From DATLGB01 sp963740765 (GTDB lineage: Bacteria > Actinomycetota > Thermoleophilia > Solirubrobacterales > Solirubrobacteraceae): a DNA stretch of 64,000 nt. Within the stretch, counting starts at the first letter, position 1. Each line of letters begins with the position of its first letter. The notes beneath the pieces are model-generated. The model ran no database searches. It was given only the letters and a program-made list of their open reading frames with translations, and had not been told where the DNA came from. A program made the position numbers and the translations under genes. Below, one piece after another: positions 35,209 through 42,248 of the stretch. The DNA lies in NCBI GenBank assembly GCA_963740765.1, contig CAVUFN010000015.1:248001-312000 (forward strand), given 5' to 3'.

Positions 35209-36162
35209 TCAGGCGGCGGCGTCGTAGAGCCCGCGGATCTCCGCACGGTCGGCCGGCGGGGGCGTGAGGTGCAGCTCCCTCCGCTCGGCCGCGGCGTCCG
35301 CGCACGCGTCCAGCTGCTCGCTCGTGACGCCCAGTTCGCCCAGGCGCGTCGTGCCGGTGCGGGCGCAGAGCGCGCGGACCTCGTCCTCGCTGATGCCGGG
35401 CTCGGCGCCGCGCCGTACGAGTGCCCCCAGCGAGTGCTGGAGCATGATCGCGTTGGCCGAGCCGTGCGCGACACCGGTCAGGCGCACGAGCGTCTGGCTG
35501 AGCACGTGGTGCAGGCCGTACCAGGCGGAGTCGATCGAGTAGCCGGCCAGCAGCGCCCCGAGCGCGAGGTCGTCGCGGTCGGGCTCGTCCGCGGCGTAGG
35601 CGGCGACGATCAGCCGGACGGCTTCGCGCGCGACCAGGGTCGCGACGGGGTTGGCGAGCGTCGTGGCCGGAGCCTCGACCGCGTGGCCGAGCGCGTTGAG
35701 CGCGCTGCCGGCGAGCGCGTCGTCCGGTTGCGACGCGGCGAGCTCGGGATCGCAGATCACCACGGTCGGTCGCGCGCGCGGCGTGTCCTCGCCGACCCCC
35801 CGCGCGTGCCGGTGCACCCAGGTCATCTCGGCGCCCGACAGCGTGGTCGGGATCGCCTGCGACTGGCCACCGCGCGCGGCCGCGAGTGCCTTGGCGACGT
35901 CGATGACCCGCCCGCCGCCGAGGGCCGCGAAGCGCCCGCCGCGCGCCTCGCCGAGCAGATCACCGGCGATCTCGTCGACCCGGCCCGCCGGCACGTCGAG
36001 CACCGCGCCCGCGGCGTCGACCACCTTGGGCAGCAGGTCTCGCGACCGCTGCGTGGACAGGAGCGTGAAGCCGGGGCCGCCGAGCAGCTCGACGGCGTCG
36101 ACCGCGCGCCCGCGACCGAAGTGGATCGTGCGCTCGCCGTCCTTCCAGTCGAAGCTCCGCAT
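35209..36162 (-). CDS. iron-containing alcohol dehydrogenase family (maleylacetate reductase-like)
   Basis: The 317-residue product has the nucleotide motif GGGRVIDVAKALA (about 82-94), IPTTLSGAEMTW, and metal ligands NALGHAVEA, GLHHVLSQTL and GVAHGSANA in the usual order. It opens RTIHFGRGRAVD, the beta-hairpin of maleylacetate reductases and related dehydrogenases. It is somewhat shorter than the usual 350-380. TAGGGT lies 8 nt before the ATG (36171-36176 on this strand). Substrate is not determined. Confidence 0.88.
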   Translation of the reverse strand: MRSFDWKDGERTIHFGRGRAVDAVELLGGPGFTLLSTQRSRDLLPKVVDAAGAVLDVPAGRVDEIAGDLLGEARGGRFAALGGGRVIDVAKALAAARGGQSQAIPTTLSGAEMTWVHRHARGVGEDTPRARPTVVICDPELAASQPDDALAGSALNALGHAVEAPATTLANPVATLVAREAVRLIVAAYAADEPDRDDLALGALLAGYSIDSAWYGLHHVLSQTLVRLTGVAHGSANAIMLQHSLGALVRRGAEPGISEDEVRALCARTGTTRLGELGVTSEQLDACADAAAERRELHLTPPPADRAEIRGLYDAAA

Positions 36163-36184
36163 CGTCTGGCACCCTAGGCACGCG

Positions 36185-36643
36185 ATGCTCGCCTACGTGT
36201 TCTGGCACCGCCCGCGCCACGACGGGCTCGCATACCAGGAAGCGCTGCTGGAGCTGCACGCGGCGCTCGCCGAGGCGCCCCCGCCCGGCTTTCGCGGTTC
36301 GGGTTCCTTTGCCCGCGCGGAGATGCCGTGGATGGACGGCTACGAGGATTGGTACCTCGTCGACGACTGGACCGCGCTGGGCGTCCTCAACGACGTGGCG
36401 CCGCGGTACGCGGCGCACGATCCGGTGGCGGATCTCTCGCGGGACGGCGCGGGTGGGGTCTTCGCGCTCCAGGCCGGTGAGCCCGATCTGGGGGGCGTCG
36501 AGGCGTCGACCTACGGCGAGGACCCGGTGGCCGGCGACGTCATCTGGCGGCGCCAGCTCGTGCTGGGCCCGGCCCCGCAGTACCTCGCGCAGCACTTCTC
36601 CGGTGACGGCGAACTGCCGCGCCGGCTGCTCGGATCACGCTGA
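36185..36643 (+). CDS. conserved-looking protein of unknown function
   Basis: The 152-residue product (opening LAYVFWHRPRHDGLAYQEAL) has no signal peptide or membrane helix. An aromatic-rich centre (MPWMDGYEDWYLVDDW) and a long hydrophilic tail are visible. It could be a dimeric alpha/beta barrel, but I do not recognise it. It is divergent from the iron dehydrogenase gene with only 22 bases between them, and convergent with the gene at 36699 behind a strong terminator hairpin. Confidence 0.6.
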   Translation: MLAYVFWHRPRHDGLAYQEALLELHAALAEAPPPGFRGSGSFARAEMPWMDGYEDWYLVDDWTALGVLNDVAPRYAAHDPVADLSRDGAGGVFALQAGEPDLGGVEASTYGEDPVAGDVIWRRQLVLGPAPQYLAQHFSGDGELPRRLLGSR

Positions 36644-36652
36644 CGCACGCGA

Positions 36653-36692
36653 CATCGACCGGCACCCGAGGAGGGAAGAGTGCCGGTCGATG
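36653..36692. terminator. bidirectional terminator hairpin
   Basis: Arms CATCGACCGGCAC (36653-36665) and GTGCCGGTCGATG (36680-36692) pair perfectly over 13 bp with a 14-nt loop. It sits between convergent genes ending at 36643 and 36699. There is no long U-run, common for GC-rich actinobacteria. Confidence 0.65.
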
Positions 36693-36698
36693 CGGTGC

Positions 36699-36974
36699 TT
36701 ACGCCGCGCGGGCGATGGGGAAGAGGCGGCCGCGCCCATGGTGGGCGGCCGGCGTGGCGCCGCTGGCGCGCATCTCCAGGAGGGAGACGACGTCGGCGGT
36801 GCGACGGAACGGGTCGGCGAGGGTGCGACCGTCGCCGTGGGCGGCGACGATCTCGCCACTGACCTCGGCGACGAGGATGTCGCCGTGGGGGAGGACCTGC
36901 GAGTCCAACGCGGCCAGGCGGCGGAGCTCGGAAGCGTCGGCCGGCCGGCTGTTGCGGATGGTGATCTCTGACAT
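36699..36974 (-). CDS. small GNAT-N-terminal-like protein
   Basis: The 91-residue product begins ITIRNSRPADASELRRLAAL, the first strand and helix of GNAT acetyltransferases, and continues with DILVAEVSGEIVAAHGDGR, the next strands. It ends before the acetyl-CoA loop, so it lacks the R/Q-x-x-G-x-G/A motif and cannot be a complete acetyltransferase. ATG 36974 has GAGAAAGG upstream. Divergent from the LysR gene. Confidence 0.6.
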   Translation of the reverse strand: MSEITIRNSRPADASELRRLAALDSQVLPHGDILVAEVSGEIVAAHGDGRTLADPFRRTADVVSLLEMRASGATPAAHHGRGRLFPIARAA

Positions 36975-37032
36975 TGCTTTTGCTGGCCTTTCTCTTGGTC
37001 GAGGGTGGTGATGAAGCGATCGGGGAGGATCA

Positions 37033-37073
37033 GTTCGTACGAACATTGTCGGACAGATTTGCCCTTAGCGCAA
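37033..37073. promoter_or_regulatory. palindromes in the GNAT-like/lysR intergenic region (LysR-type T-N11-A site)
   Basis: GTTCGTACGAAC (37033-37044) is a perfect 12-bp palindrome. TTGCCCTTAGCGCAA (37059-37073) has inverted TTGC/GCAA arms around a T-N11-A core, the usual LysR recognition form. Both lie in the 134-base gap between the divergent genes, so the LysR protein probably controls its neighbour and itself. Confidence 0.5.
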
Positions 37074-37108
37074 ATGAAGTGTTGCGGTAGGTGCTATAAG
37101 CTGAGGTG

Positions 37109-38047
37109 ATGCTTGACGTGCGCCGGCTCAAGGTCTTGCGCGAGGTCGCCGCTCGCGGTTCGTTCTCCAGCGCAGCGGACTCGCTGCACTTCACGCAGTC
37201 CGCCGTGTCGCAGCAGATCGCTGCCCTCGAGCGGGAGACCGCGACGACCCTGGTGGAGCGCAGCGCCCGCGGGGTGCGCCTCACCGAGGCGGGCGAGGTC
37301 CTCGTCCGTCACACCGACGTCATTCTCGCCCGGCTCGCCGACGCGGAAGCGGAGCTGCGCGCGCTCGAGGGCCTTGCGGCGGGCCGCCTGCGGCTGGCGG
37401 CGTTCCCGTCCGCGGGCTCGTCCATCGCTCCGGAGGCGATCGGCCGGTTCCGCGCGCTGCACCCGCAGGTCGAGCTGTCGATGGTCCCCGCCGAGCCCGA
37501 CGAAGGGCAGGAGAAGTTGCGCGCGGGCGAGGTCGACATCGCGCTGCTGATCGAGACGCCGTGGGAGTCGTGCACGGTCGACGGGACCTTCGAGACGACG
37601 CATCTGCTCGACGACCGCATGTATGCGGTGCTGCCGCGCAACCACCCGCTCGCGTCCAAGGCCAAGCTGCGCCTGACCGACCTGCGCGAGGAGTCCTGGC
37701 TGCTCGGCACGACCAACTCGTGCCCGGACGCCTCGATCTTCCTGCGCGCGTGCGAGCGGGCCGGCTTCGAGCCGAAGATCGCCTTCAACTCCGACGACTA
37801 CGCGGCCATGCAGGGCTTCGTGGCCGCGGGCATCGGCGTGTCGCTGATCCCGGAGCTGGCGCTGACCTCGATCCGCGAGGACGTCGTCATCCGGTCGCTG
37901 TCACCGGCCGCACCCGCGCGCCGGATCGTGGCAGCGACGCTGGCCGGCGGGTACCGGTCGGCGTCCGCGGCCGCGATGCTCGAGGTGCTCGTCGAGGTCG
38001 GCGCCGCCCATGAGAGCGGCACGGCCGAGCTCGCGCTGGCCGTCTAG
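37109..38047 (+). CDS. LysR-family transcriptional regulator
   Basis: The 312-residue product has the N-terminal winged helix (VRRLKVLREVAARGSFSSAA, then SQQIAALE) and the periplasmic-binding-like effector domain (about 90-295). ATG 37109 is chosen; a GTG one codon earlier (37106) is possible. The activator probably senses a small carboxylate or amino acid, but the site is not diagnostic. It is divergent from the GNAT-like gene and followed by a strong hairpin terminator. Confidence 0.92.
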   Translation: MLDVRRLKVLREVAARGSFSSAADSLHFTQSAVSQQIAALERETATTLVERSARGVRLTEAGEVLVRHTDVILARLADAEAELRALEGLAAGRLRLAAFPSAGSSIAPEAIGRFRALHPQVELSMVPAEPDEGQEKLRAGEVDIALLIETPWESCTVDGTFETTHLLDDRMYAVLPRNHPLASKAKLRLTDLREESWLLGTTNSCPDASIFLRACERAGFEPKIAFNSDDYAAMQGFVAAGIGVSLIPELALTSIREDVVIRSLSPAAPARRIVAATLAGGYRSASAAAMLEVLVEVGAAHESGTAELALAV

Positions 38048-38072
38048 CGGGTCGACGCTGCCCAGAGACGAC

Positions 38073-38098
38073 GAAGCCCCGCGCGGGGGCGGGGCTTC
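38073..38098. terminator. hairpin terminator between lysR and tRNA-Leu
   Basis: GAAGCCCCGC (38073-38082) and GCGGGGCTTC (38089-38098) form a perfect 10-bp stem with a 6-nt loop, followed by TT. It lies between the convergent lysR gene and the tRNA and can serve both. Confidence 0.75.
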
Positions 38099-38106
38099 TT
38101 GCGCAG

Positions 38107-38190
38107 TGCGGCCGAGTGGACTCGAACCACCACGAGCTTTCGCCCACAGCGCCCTCAACGCTGCGCGTCTACCAATTCCGCCACGGCCGC
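38107..38190 (-). tRNA. tRNA-Leu (GAG anticodon)
   Basis: The reverse strand folds as a class II tRNA: acceptor GCGGCCG pairs with CGGCCGC plus discriminator A; the D-arm has GGTAGACGC; the anticodon stem CAGCG/CGCTG encloses TTGAGGG, giving anticodon GAG (Leu, CUC/CUU); a long variable arm follows; and the T-arm has GGTTCGAGTCC. CCA is not encoded. The 84-nt length is normal for leucine. Confidence 0.95.
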
Positions 38191-38244
38191 GTGGCCCGCG
38201 GGAGGGTAGCGCTTGCATCCGTCCGCCCCGGGTACTACCTTCTT

Positions 38245-38258
38245 CGAACACATGTTCG
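38245..38258. promoter_or_regulatory. LexA (SOS) box of lexA
   Basis: CGAACACATGTTCG matches the actinobacterial SOS box CGAAC-N4-GTTCG perfectly and lies 27 nt before the lexA start codon, as expected for autoregulation. Confidence 0.9.
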
Positions 38259-38285
38259 TACGACCCGCCCAAGGAGCCTGACCCC

Positions 38286-38924
38286 GTGGACATCGGCAAG
38301 GAGCTGACGAAGCGCCAGCAGGAGATCTACGACTTCATCCGCAAGTACTCGGCGAAGTACGGATACCCGCCCACTGTGAGGGACATCGGCAAGGCGGTCG
38401 GCCTCGCCTCATCCTCGACGGTGCACGCGCACCTGTCCAACCTGGAGAAGGCAGGCGTCCTGCGGCGCGATCCGACGAAGCCGCGCGCGCTCGAGCTGCT
38501 CGACCGCGCGGTCGGCACGGCTGCCGACGCGGTCCGCTCCGTGGTCGCCACTGGCGGCCTGCCGGTCGTCGGCCACGTCGCCGCCGGCCAGCCGATCCTC
38601 GCGGAGGAGAACATCGAGGAGTACGTCGAGGTGCCGAAGCTCGCGGGCGGCGACGAGGGCGAGTACGTCCTCCGCGTCCGCGGCGACTCGATGAAGAACG
38701 CCGGCATCCTGCCCGACGACTACGTCGTCGTCCGCCCGCAGGACACCGCGGCGGACGGCGAGATCGTCGTCGCGCTCGTGGGGGAGGAGGCGACGGTCAA
38801 GACCTTCTACCGCGAGGCCGACCACGTCCGTCTGCAACCCGAGAACGAGACGCTGGAGCCGATCCGCTCCCGCGAGGTCAAGGTCCTCGGCCGCGTCGTC
38901 GGCGTCTTCCGGCAGGTCGCATGA
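38286..38924 (+). CDS. lexA: SOS repressor LexA
   Basis: The 212-residue repressor has a winged-helix DNA-binding domain (LTKRQQEIYDFIRKY, PPTVRDIGKAVGLASSSTVH), the Ala100-Gly101 cleavage site (GHVAAGQPILAE), the catalytic Ser135 in GDSMKNAG and Lys172 in EATVKTF. RecA-assisted self-cleavage opens the SOS regulon. GTG 38286 has AAGGAG 10 nt upstream. A LexA box precedes it, and the next gene overlaps by 4 bases, so that gene is SOS-induced too. Confidence 0.97.
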   Translation: MDIGKELTKRQQEIYDFIRKYSAKYGYPPTVRDIGKAVGLASSSTVHAHLSNLEKAGVLRRDPTKPRALELLDRAVGTAADAVRSVVATGGLPVVGHVAAGQPILAEENIEEYVEVPKLAGGDEGEYVLRVRGDSMKNAGILPDDYVVVRPQDTAADGEIVVALVGEEATVKTFYREADHVRLQPENETLEPIRSREVKVLGRVVGVFRQVA

Positions 38925-39268
38925 TGACCGCCCTGGCGTTCGACTTCAGCTACGACGAGCCCGCGCCGGTCGCGCGTGAGGACGGCGTCGCTCCGGCACC
39001 CGTGCCGGAGCGCCGCCTCTACGCGGTCCGCGGCACCGTCGGCGAGCCCGCGGCGGCCGTTGTCGCACCGGCGCCGCCGCTCGCCCCGGCGCTGCGCGTC
39101 GTGCCGACGCCCACGCTGGACGACATCCTCGGCCAGGCCTGGTCCACGCTCGCGACGGGCTTCAGCGCCTGCCCGGTCTGCCACGAGGAGACGATGACCG
39201 CCCGCTGGTCGGCCGGCCACGGTCTCGTCGGCGGCCGGTGCGCCTCTTGCGGGACCACGCTCGAGTAG
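38921..39268 (+). CDS. small Cys-pair protein co-transcribed with lexA
   Basis: The 115-residue product has a disordered Pro/Ala-rich N-terminal half and a C-terminal metal-binding element (ACPVCHEETMTARW, GGRCASCGTTLE) with two CxxC pairs, i.e. a zinc ribbon. Its ATG overlaps the lexA stop (ATGA), so it should be SOS-induced. Function unknown; in this position it is a candidate damage-response factor. Confidence 0.75.
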   Translation: MMTALAFDFSYDEPAPVAREDGVAPAPVPERRLYAVRGTVGEPAAAVVAPAPPLAPALRVVPTPTLDDILGQAWSTLATGFSACPVCHEETMTARWSAGHGLVGGRCASCGTTLE

Positions 39269-39367
39269 ATCGGGCGCGCGGCATGGGAGGCCGCGCGTCC
39301 CGCTCGAACGTCTGCCTTTGTCAGGCCGGGTCCGATTGGCATCGAGGGAGGGGTTCGAGGCGGGTGC

Positions 39368-39402
39368 GTCACGTTTCTTGCTCCAGGGGCAAGAAACGTG
39401 AC
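39368..39402. repeat. perfect 14-bp inverted repeat upstream of rnpB
   Basis: GTCACGTTTCTTGC (39368-39381) and GCAAGAAACGTGAC (39389-39402) pair over 14 bp with the loop TCCAGGG. It lies 99 bases past the Cys-pair gene and about 140 before rnpB. No U-run follows on either strand. It could terminate the lexA transcript, be an operator, or be a scattered repeat; the rest of 39269-39540 shows no gene. Confidence 0.5.
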
Positions 39403-39540
39403 ACACCCTTGCCGCGGGGCGACCAACCGCCGCCCTACCCAGCCGCAGTCGGCCAGCGCTTGACCCGGGCGACCGCCTGGGCTGAGCGCGCAGCGTTCCG
39501 AGCGACCCACGCAGACGGCCGACGGAGTACCGTCCCCCGG

Positions 39541-39848
39541 GCAGGCTGAGCAGCCGCGGGAGCCGTCCGGCTCTCGAGGAAAGTCCGGACACCACAGGGC
39601 GAGGTGGTCGGTAACGCCGACCCGGGGAAACCCGCGGGACAGTGCCACAGAAATACACCGCCGGCTCCGGCCGGTAAGGGTGAAATGGTGCGGTAAGAGC
39701 GCACCGGCGTCACGGTGACGTGGCGGCCAGGCAAACCCCACCTGGTGCAAGGCCGAGCAGGACCGTTTGCAGGCTGCCCGCCGAGGTCCAGGTAGGCCGC
39801 TCAGATGGATGGCTGCTCTCGACAGAATCCGGCTTACAGGCCTGCTGC
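39541..39848 (+). ncRNA. rnpB: RNase P RNA (type A)
   Basis: The RNA shows the universal RNase P blocks in order: GAGGAAAGTCCGGAC (39576-39590), GACAGTGCCACAGAAA (near 39638), GGTAAGGGTGAAATGGTG then GCGGTAAGAGCGCACC, GGCAAACCCCACCTGGTGCAA, and AGAATCCGGCTTAC at the 3' side, with GCAGGC/GCCTGC pairing as helix P1. It is the catalytic RNA that trims tRNA 5' ends. The ends are approximate. A strong hairpin follows directly. Confidence 0.95.
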
Positions 39849-39849
39849 G

Positions 39850-39877
39850 GAGGGGCCCCGTGCGAACGGGGCCCCTC
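39850..39877 (+). terminator. rnpB terminator
   Basis: GAGGGGCCCCGT (39850-39861), loop GCGA, ACGGGGCCCCTC (39866-39877) make a perfect 12-bp stem with a GNRA tetraloop immediately after the RNase P RNA. Confidence 0.85.
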
Positions 39878-39906
39878 TCATGCCGCCGCCGCGGTATCAC
39901 TCCCGG

Positions 39907-40743
39907 ATGGGACAGCGAGAGAAGGCCGACCGCCTGCTGGAGCTCCACGGCGGTGACACGCCGCTGCTGCTCGTCAACGCCTGGGACGCCGGCTCGGCCC
40001 GGCTGCTCGAGTGGCTGGGCTTCGACGCCATCGCGACCACGAGCAGCGGCCACGCCGCCACGCTCGGTCGCCTCGACGGCGAGGTCACCCGCGACGAGGC
40101 GCTCGCACACGCTGCCGACCTCGTCGCCGCGACCGGCCTGCCCGTCTCGGCCGACCTCGAGAACGGGTTCGGCGCCGACGAGGACGCAGTGGTGGAGACC
40201 ATCCGCGGCGCGATCGCCGCCGGCCTGGCGGGTGCCTCGATCGAGGACTCGACCGGCCAGGCCGATGGCTCCGGCATCTACGATCGCGATCATGCGGCCG
40301 CCCGCGTCGCGGCGGCTGCCGAGGCCGCTCACGGAGGTGACGCCCGGCTCGTCCTGACCGCCCGCTGCGAGAACCACCTCCACGGCCACGACGACCTCGC
40401 CGACACGATCGCGCGGCTGCAGGCGTACGGCGCCGCGGGCGCCGACGTGCTCTACGCGCCCGGCCTTACCCGTCTCGACGACCTCCGCACCGTCGTCGCC
40501 GCGGTCGATCAGCCGGTGAACGTGCTCGCGCTGCCGTCCGCACCCACGGTCGCCGAGCTCACGGAGGCCGGGGTCGCTCGCATCTCCGTCGGCGGCGCGT
40601 TCGCCTTCGCCGCGCTGGGCGGCGCGGTCGCGGCCGCCCGCGAGCTGCGCGAGTCCGGGACCTACGGCTTCTGGCAGGCGGCCGGGGTCGGCGCGAAGGC
40701 CGCCAAGCAGGCGTTTGCGGACCGATCTGCGCCAAGGCAGTGA
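39907..40743 (+). CDS. isocitrate lyase/PEP mutase-family enzyme
   Basis: The 278-residue TIM-barrel product belongs to the isocitrate lyase/phosphoenolpyruvate mutase superfamily: LVNAWDAGSARLLEWLGFDA, ATTSSGHAATLG, the metal Asp region SADLENGFG, IEDSTGQ and LTARCENHL. The K-K-C-G-H motif of true isocitrate lyase is absent, so a carbon-carbon lyase or oxaloacetate-decarboxylase-like role is more likely. ATG 39907 lies about 30 bases after the rnpB terminator. Confidence 0.85.
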   Translation: MGQREKADRLLELHGGDTPLLLVNAWDAGSARLLEWLGFDAIATTSSGHAATLGRLDGEVTRDEALAHAADLVAATGLPVSADLENGFGADEDAVVETIRGAIAAGLAGASIEDSTGQADGSGIYDRDHAAARVAAAAEAAHGGDARLVLTARCENHLHGHDDLADTIARLQAYGAAGADVLYAPGLTRLDDLRTVVAAVDQPVNVLALPSAPTVAELTEAGVARISVGGAFAFAALGGAVAAARELRESGTYGFWQAAGVGAKAAKQAFADRSAPRQ

Positions 40744-40806
40744 CAGAGATGTGCCGATACACGCACGCAGAACCGGGTCGGCGCCCGTGGGTGATGAGCT
40801 GGGCGC

Positions 40807-41055
40807 ATGTGGATCGGCTTGCAGCACTTCTCCCCGCACGAGGCAGGCGAAGACGAGCATGACCTGATCGTCGTCGGCTACGACGCGCGGAGGTGCTTCA
40901 CGATCGGCAGCCGCGCCGAGGCGCTGCCGGAGATCGTTCGGATGCTCCGCGCGGTGGCGAACCCGGATGGCTGGCAGCCGCGCTGCCGGACCTGCGGAAC
41001 CGAGCTCGACGTGCCACCCCTCGGCGAGCTGGAGGTCACGTGCGCTTCAGCCTGA
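40807..41055 (+). CDS. small Cys-pair protein A (paralogous pair)
   Basis: The 82-residue product has an alpha/beta half (EDEHDLIVVGYDARRCFTIG, then a helix) and a C-terminal RCRTCGTELD (CxxC). It overlaps the next gene by 16 bases. Both products have the same order: a D/E-H opening, a beta pair, an amphipathic helix, and a CxxC element. They look like a diverged tandem duplication. Function unknown. Confidence 0.5.
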   Translation: MWIGLQHFSPHEAGEDEHDLIVVGYDARRCFTIGSRAEALPEIVRMLRAVANPDGWQPRCRTCGTELDVPPLGELEVTCASA

Positions 41056-41258
41056 TGCACGTCGACGAGCACTCGGACGAGGTCGTGCTGATCATCCCCG
41101 ACGGGCCCAGCCCGGTCGCCGTTTGCGTCCCCCTCGACGCGGTGCCCGCCTTCCTGCCGATCCTGGCCGAGGCCACCGCCGACCTGCCCGAGCAGTGCTG
41201 CCCGGCATGCGCGGACATCCTGCCCGGCCACCCCGACAACGCGCTCGATGCCGGCTGA
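41040..41258 (+). CDS. small Cys-pair protein B (paralogous pair)
   Basis: The 72-residue product starts at GTG with GGAGG 4 nt upstream. It reads HVDEHSDEVVLIIPDGPSP, a Leu/Ala-rich helix, and CCPACADILPGH with a CxxC. It parallels the upstream gene's product in order and size. Function unknown; possibly metal-binding regulators. Confidence 0.5.
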   Translation: MRFSLMHVDEHSDEVVLIIPDGPSPVAVCVPLDAVPAFLPILAEATADLPEQCCPACADILPGHPDNALDAG

Positions 41259-41299
41259 TCTCGTAGGCGGTCGATGCAAGACACCGCGGTACGTCTCCC

Positions 41300-41446
41300 A
41301 TCGAGCTGCGGCGCGGCCTCGAGCATCAGTTCGGCGTCACGAGCGGCCCGGAGAGCGCCGAGGGCGACATCGTCCTCGCCGCCTACACGGGCGGGAAGGC
41401 CAGCGTCCTGATCAAGCACGCCGGCGAGCCGGATTGGACCCGGTGA
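41300..41446 (+). pseudogene. start-less coding remnant (49 codons)
   Basis: The frame reads IELRRGLEHQFGVTSG, then GDIVLAAYTGGKASVLIKH and EPDWTR before TGA, with strong third-position GC bias as in a real protein. Back to the upstream in-frame stop (TAG near 41263) there is no ATG, GTG or TTG. Either an ATC start is used or this is the 3' remnant of a lost gene next to the paralogous pair. Confidence 0.3.
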
Positions 41447-41475
41447 CGCGCGGGGCCGGAGCCCCGCGCGATCCC

Positions 41476-42090
41476 TCAGTCCTCGGTGTCGGCGAGCAGG
41501 CGGTACAGCGCCTTGCGCGCGTCGACCATGACCTCGCGGGCCTGGGCGATCTGCGCGTCGGTCCCCACCTGGGAGACCTGGATGAGCGCGGCGCCGAGCT
41601 GGCCGAGCAGGTTGCGCAGCTCGAGCCGGCCCTCGCCGACCTCGCTGCCCAGCCCGGCCCACGGCTCGCCGAGCGACTCGCGGTTCTCCTCGACGTGGGC
41701 GGTGCCCGCCTCGGTCAGGGAGAAGGACTTGCCGGTTCCCTCCGTGGAGGCGGTCACCAGCCCCTCGTCCTCGAGCTGCGCGAGGACGGGGTAGACCGAG
41801 CCGGGGCTCGGGCGCCAGACGCCCTCGCTGCGGTTCTCGATCTCCTGCATCAGGCCGTAGCCGTTGAACGGCTGCTCGGCCAGGAGGACCAGGATGGCGG
41901 CGCGGACGTCGCCACGGCGCATCCGGCGCCGTCCCCGGGGGCCGCCGCCGAAGTCGCCCGGACCGAAGCCCGGGCCGCCCCAGCCGCGACCGAAGTGCGG
42001 CCCGCCGCGGTGCCCGCCGCCCCGGCTCATGGCCAGGAAGTGGCGGCCGCGCGGGCCGTGGAGTGGGTGTGCGTGGGAAGCACAGCTCAT
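41476..42090 (-). CDS. PadR-family transcriptional regulator
   Basis: The 204-residue product has a Gly/His/Arg-rich N-terminal tail (about 1-55, HRGGPHFGRGWGGPGFGPGD), then a PadR winged helix (about 60-130; AAILVLLAEQPFNGYGLMQE, SPGSVYPVLAQLEDEGLV) and a C-terminal helical dimerisation region. The His-rich tail could bind metal. ATG 42090 has GAAAGGA 7 nt upstream and a promoter with a palindromic operator, so autoregulation is likely. Confidence 0.9.
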   Translation of the reverse strand: MSCASHAHPLHGPRGRHFLAMSRGGGHRGGPHFGRGWGGPGFGPGDFGGGPRGRRRMRRGDVRAAILVLLAEQPFNGYGLMQEIENRSEGVWRPSPGSVYPVLAQLEDEGLVTASTEGTGKSFSLTEAGTAHVEENRESLGEPWAGLGSEVGEGRLELRNLLGQLGAALIQVSQVGTDAQIAQAREVMVDARKALYRLLADTED

Positions 42091-42125
42091 ATCGCCATCC
42101 TTTCGTTGACAGTTGCGATGCAGTA

Positions 42126-42154
42126 ACGATATATCGGAACTGCTCGCCTGTCAA
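42126..42154 (-). promoter_or_regulatory. padR promoter with overlapping palindromic operator
   Basis: Reading the minus strand: TTGACA (42154-42149), 17 bases, TATCGT (42131-42126). The perfect palindrome CGATATATCG (42127-42136) covers the -10 box. AT-rich dyads of this kind are typical PadR targets, and the overlap would give simple repression. Confidence 0.7.
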
Positions 42155-42233
42155 GCTTGCGGGCGCGGCGACACGGGCGCCGTTGTGGCCGGCCGCCAGG
42201 CGACACGGTCGGGTTCCGGACTTGCGCGGTGTG

Positions 42234-42247
42234 CGAACATGCGTTCG
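42234..42247. promoter_or_regulatory. LexA (SOS) box of imuB
   Basis: CGAACATGCGTTCG fits CGAAC-N4-GTTCG exactly. It ends one base before the imuB ATG (42249), so repressor bound here would block both transcription and any leaderless start. Confidence 0.88.
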
Positions 42248-42248
42248 T

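Noticed and set aside
37033..37052. GTTCGTACGAACATTGTCGG considered as a fourth LexA box.
   Set aside because: The palindrome has half-sites in the reverse order, and the CGAAC half is followed by a site one base short of CGAAC-N4-GTTCG; the three accepted boxes are exact.
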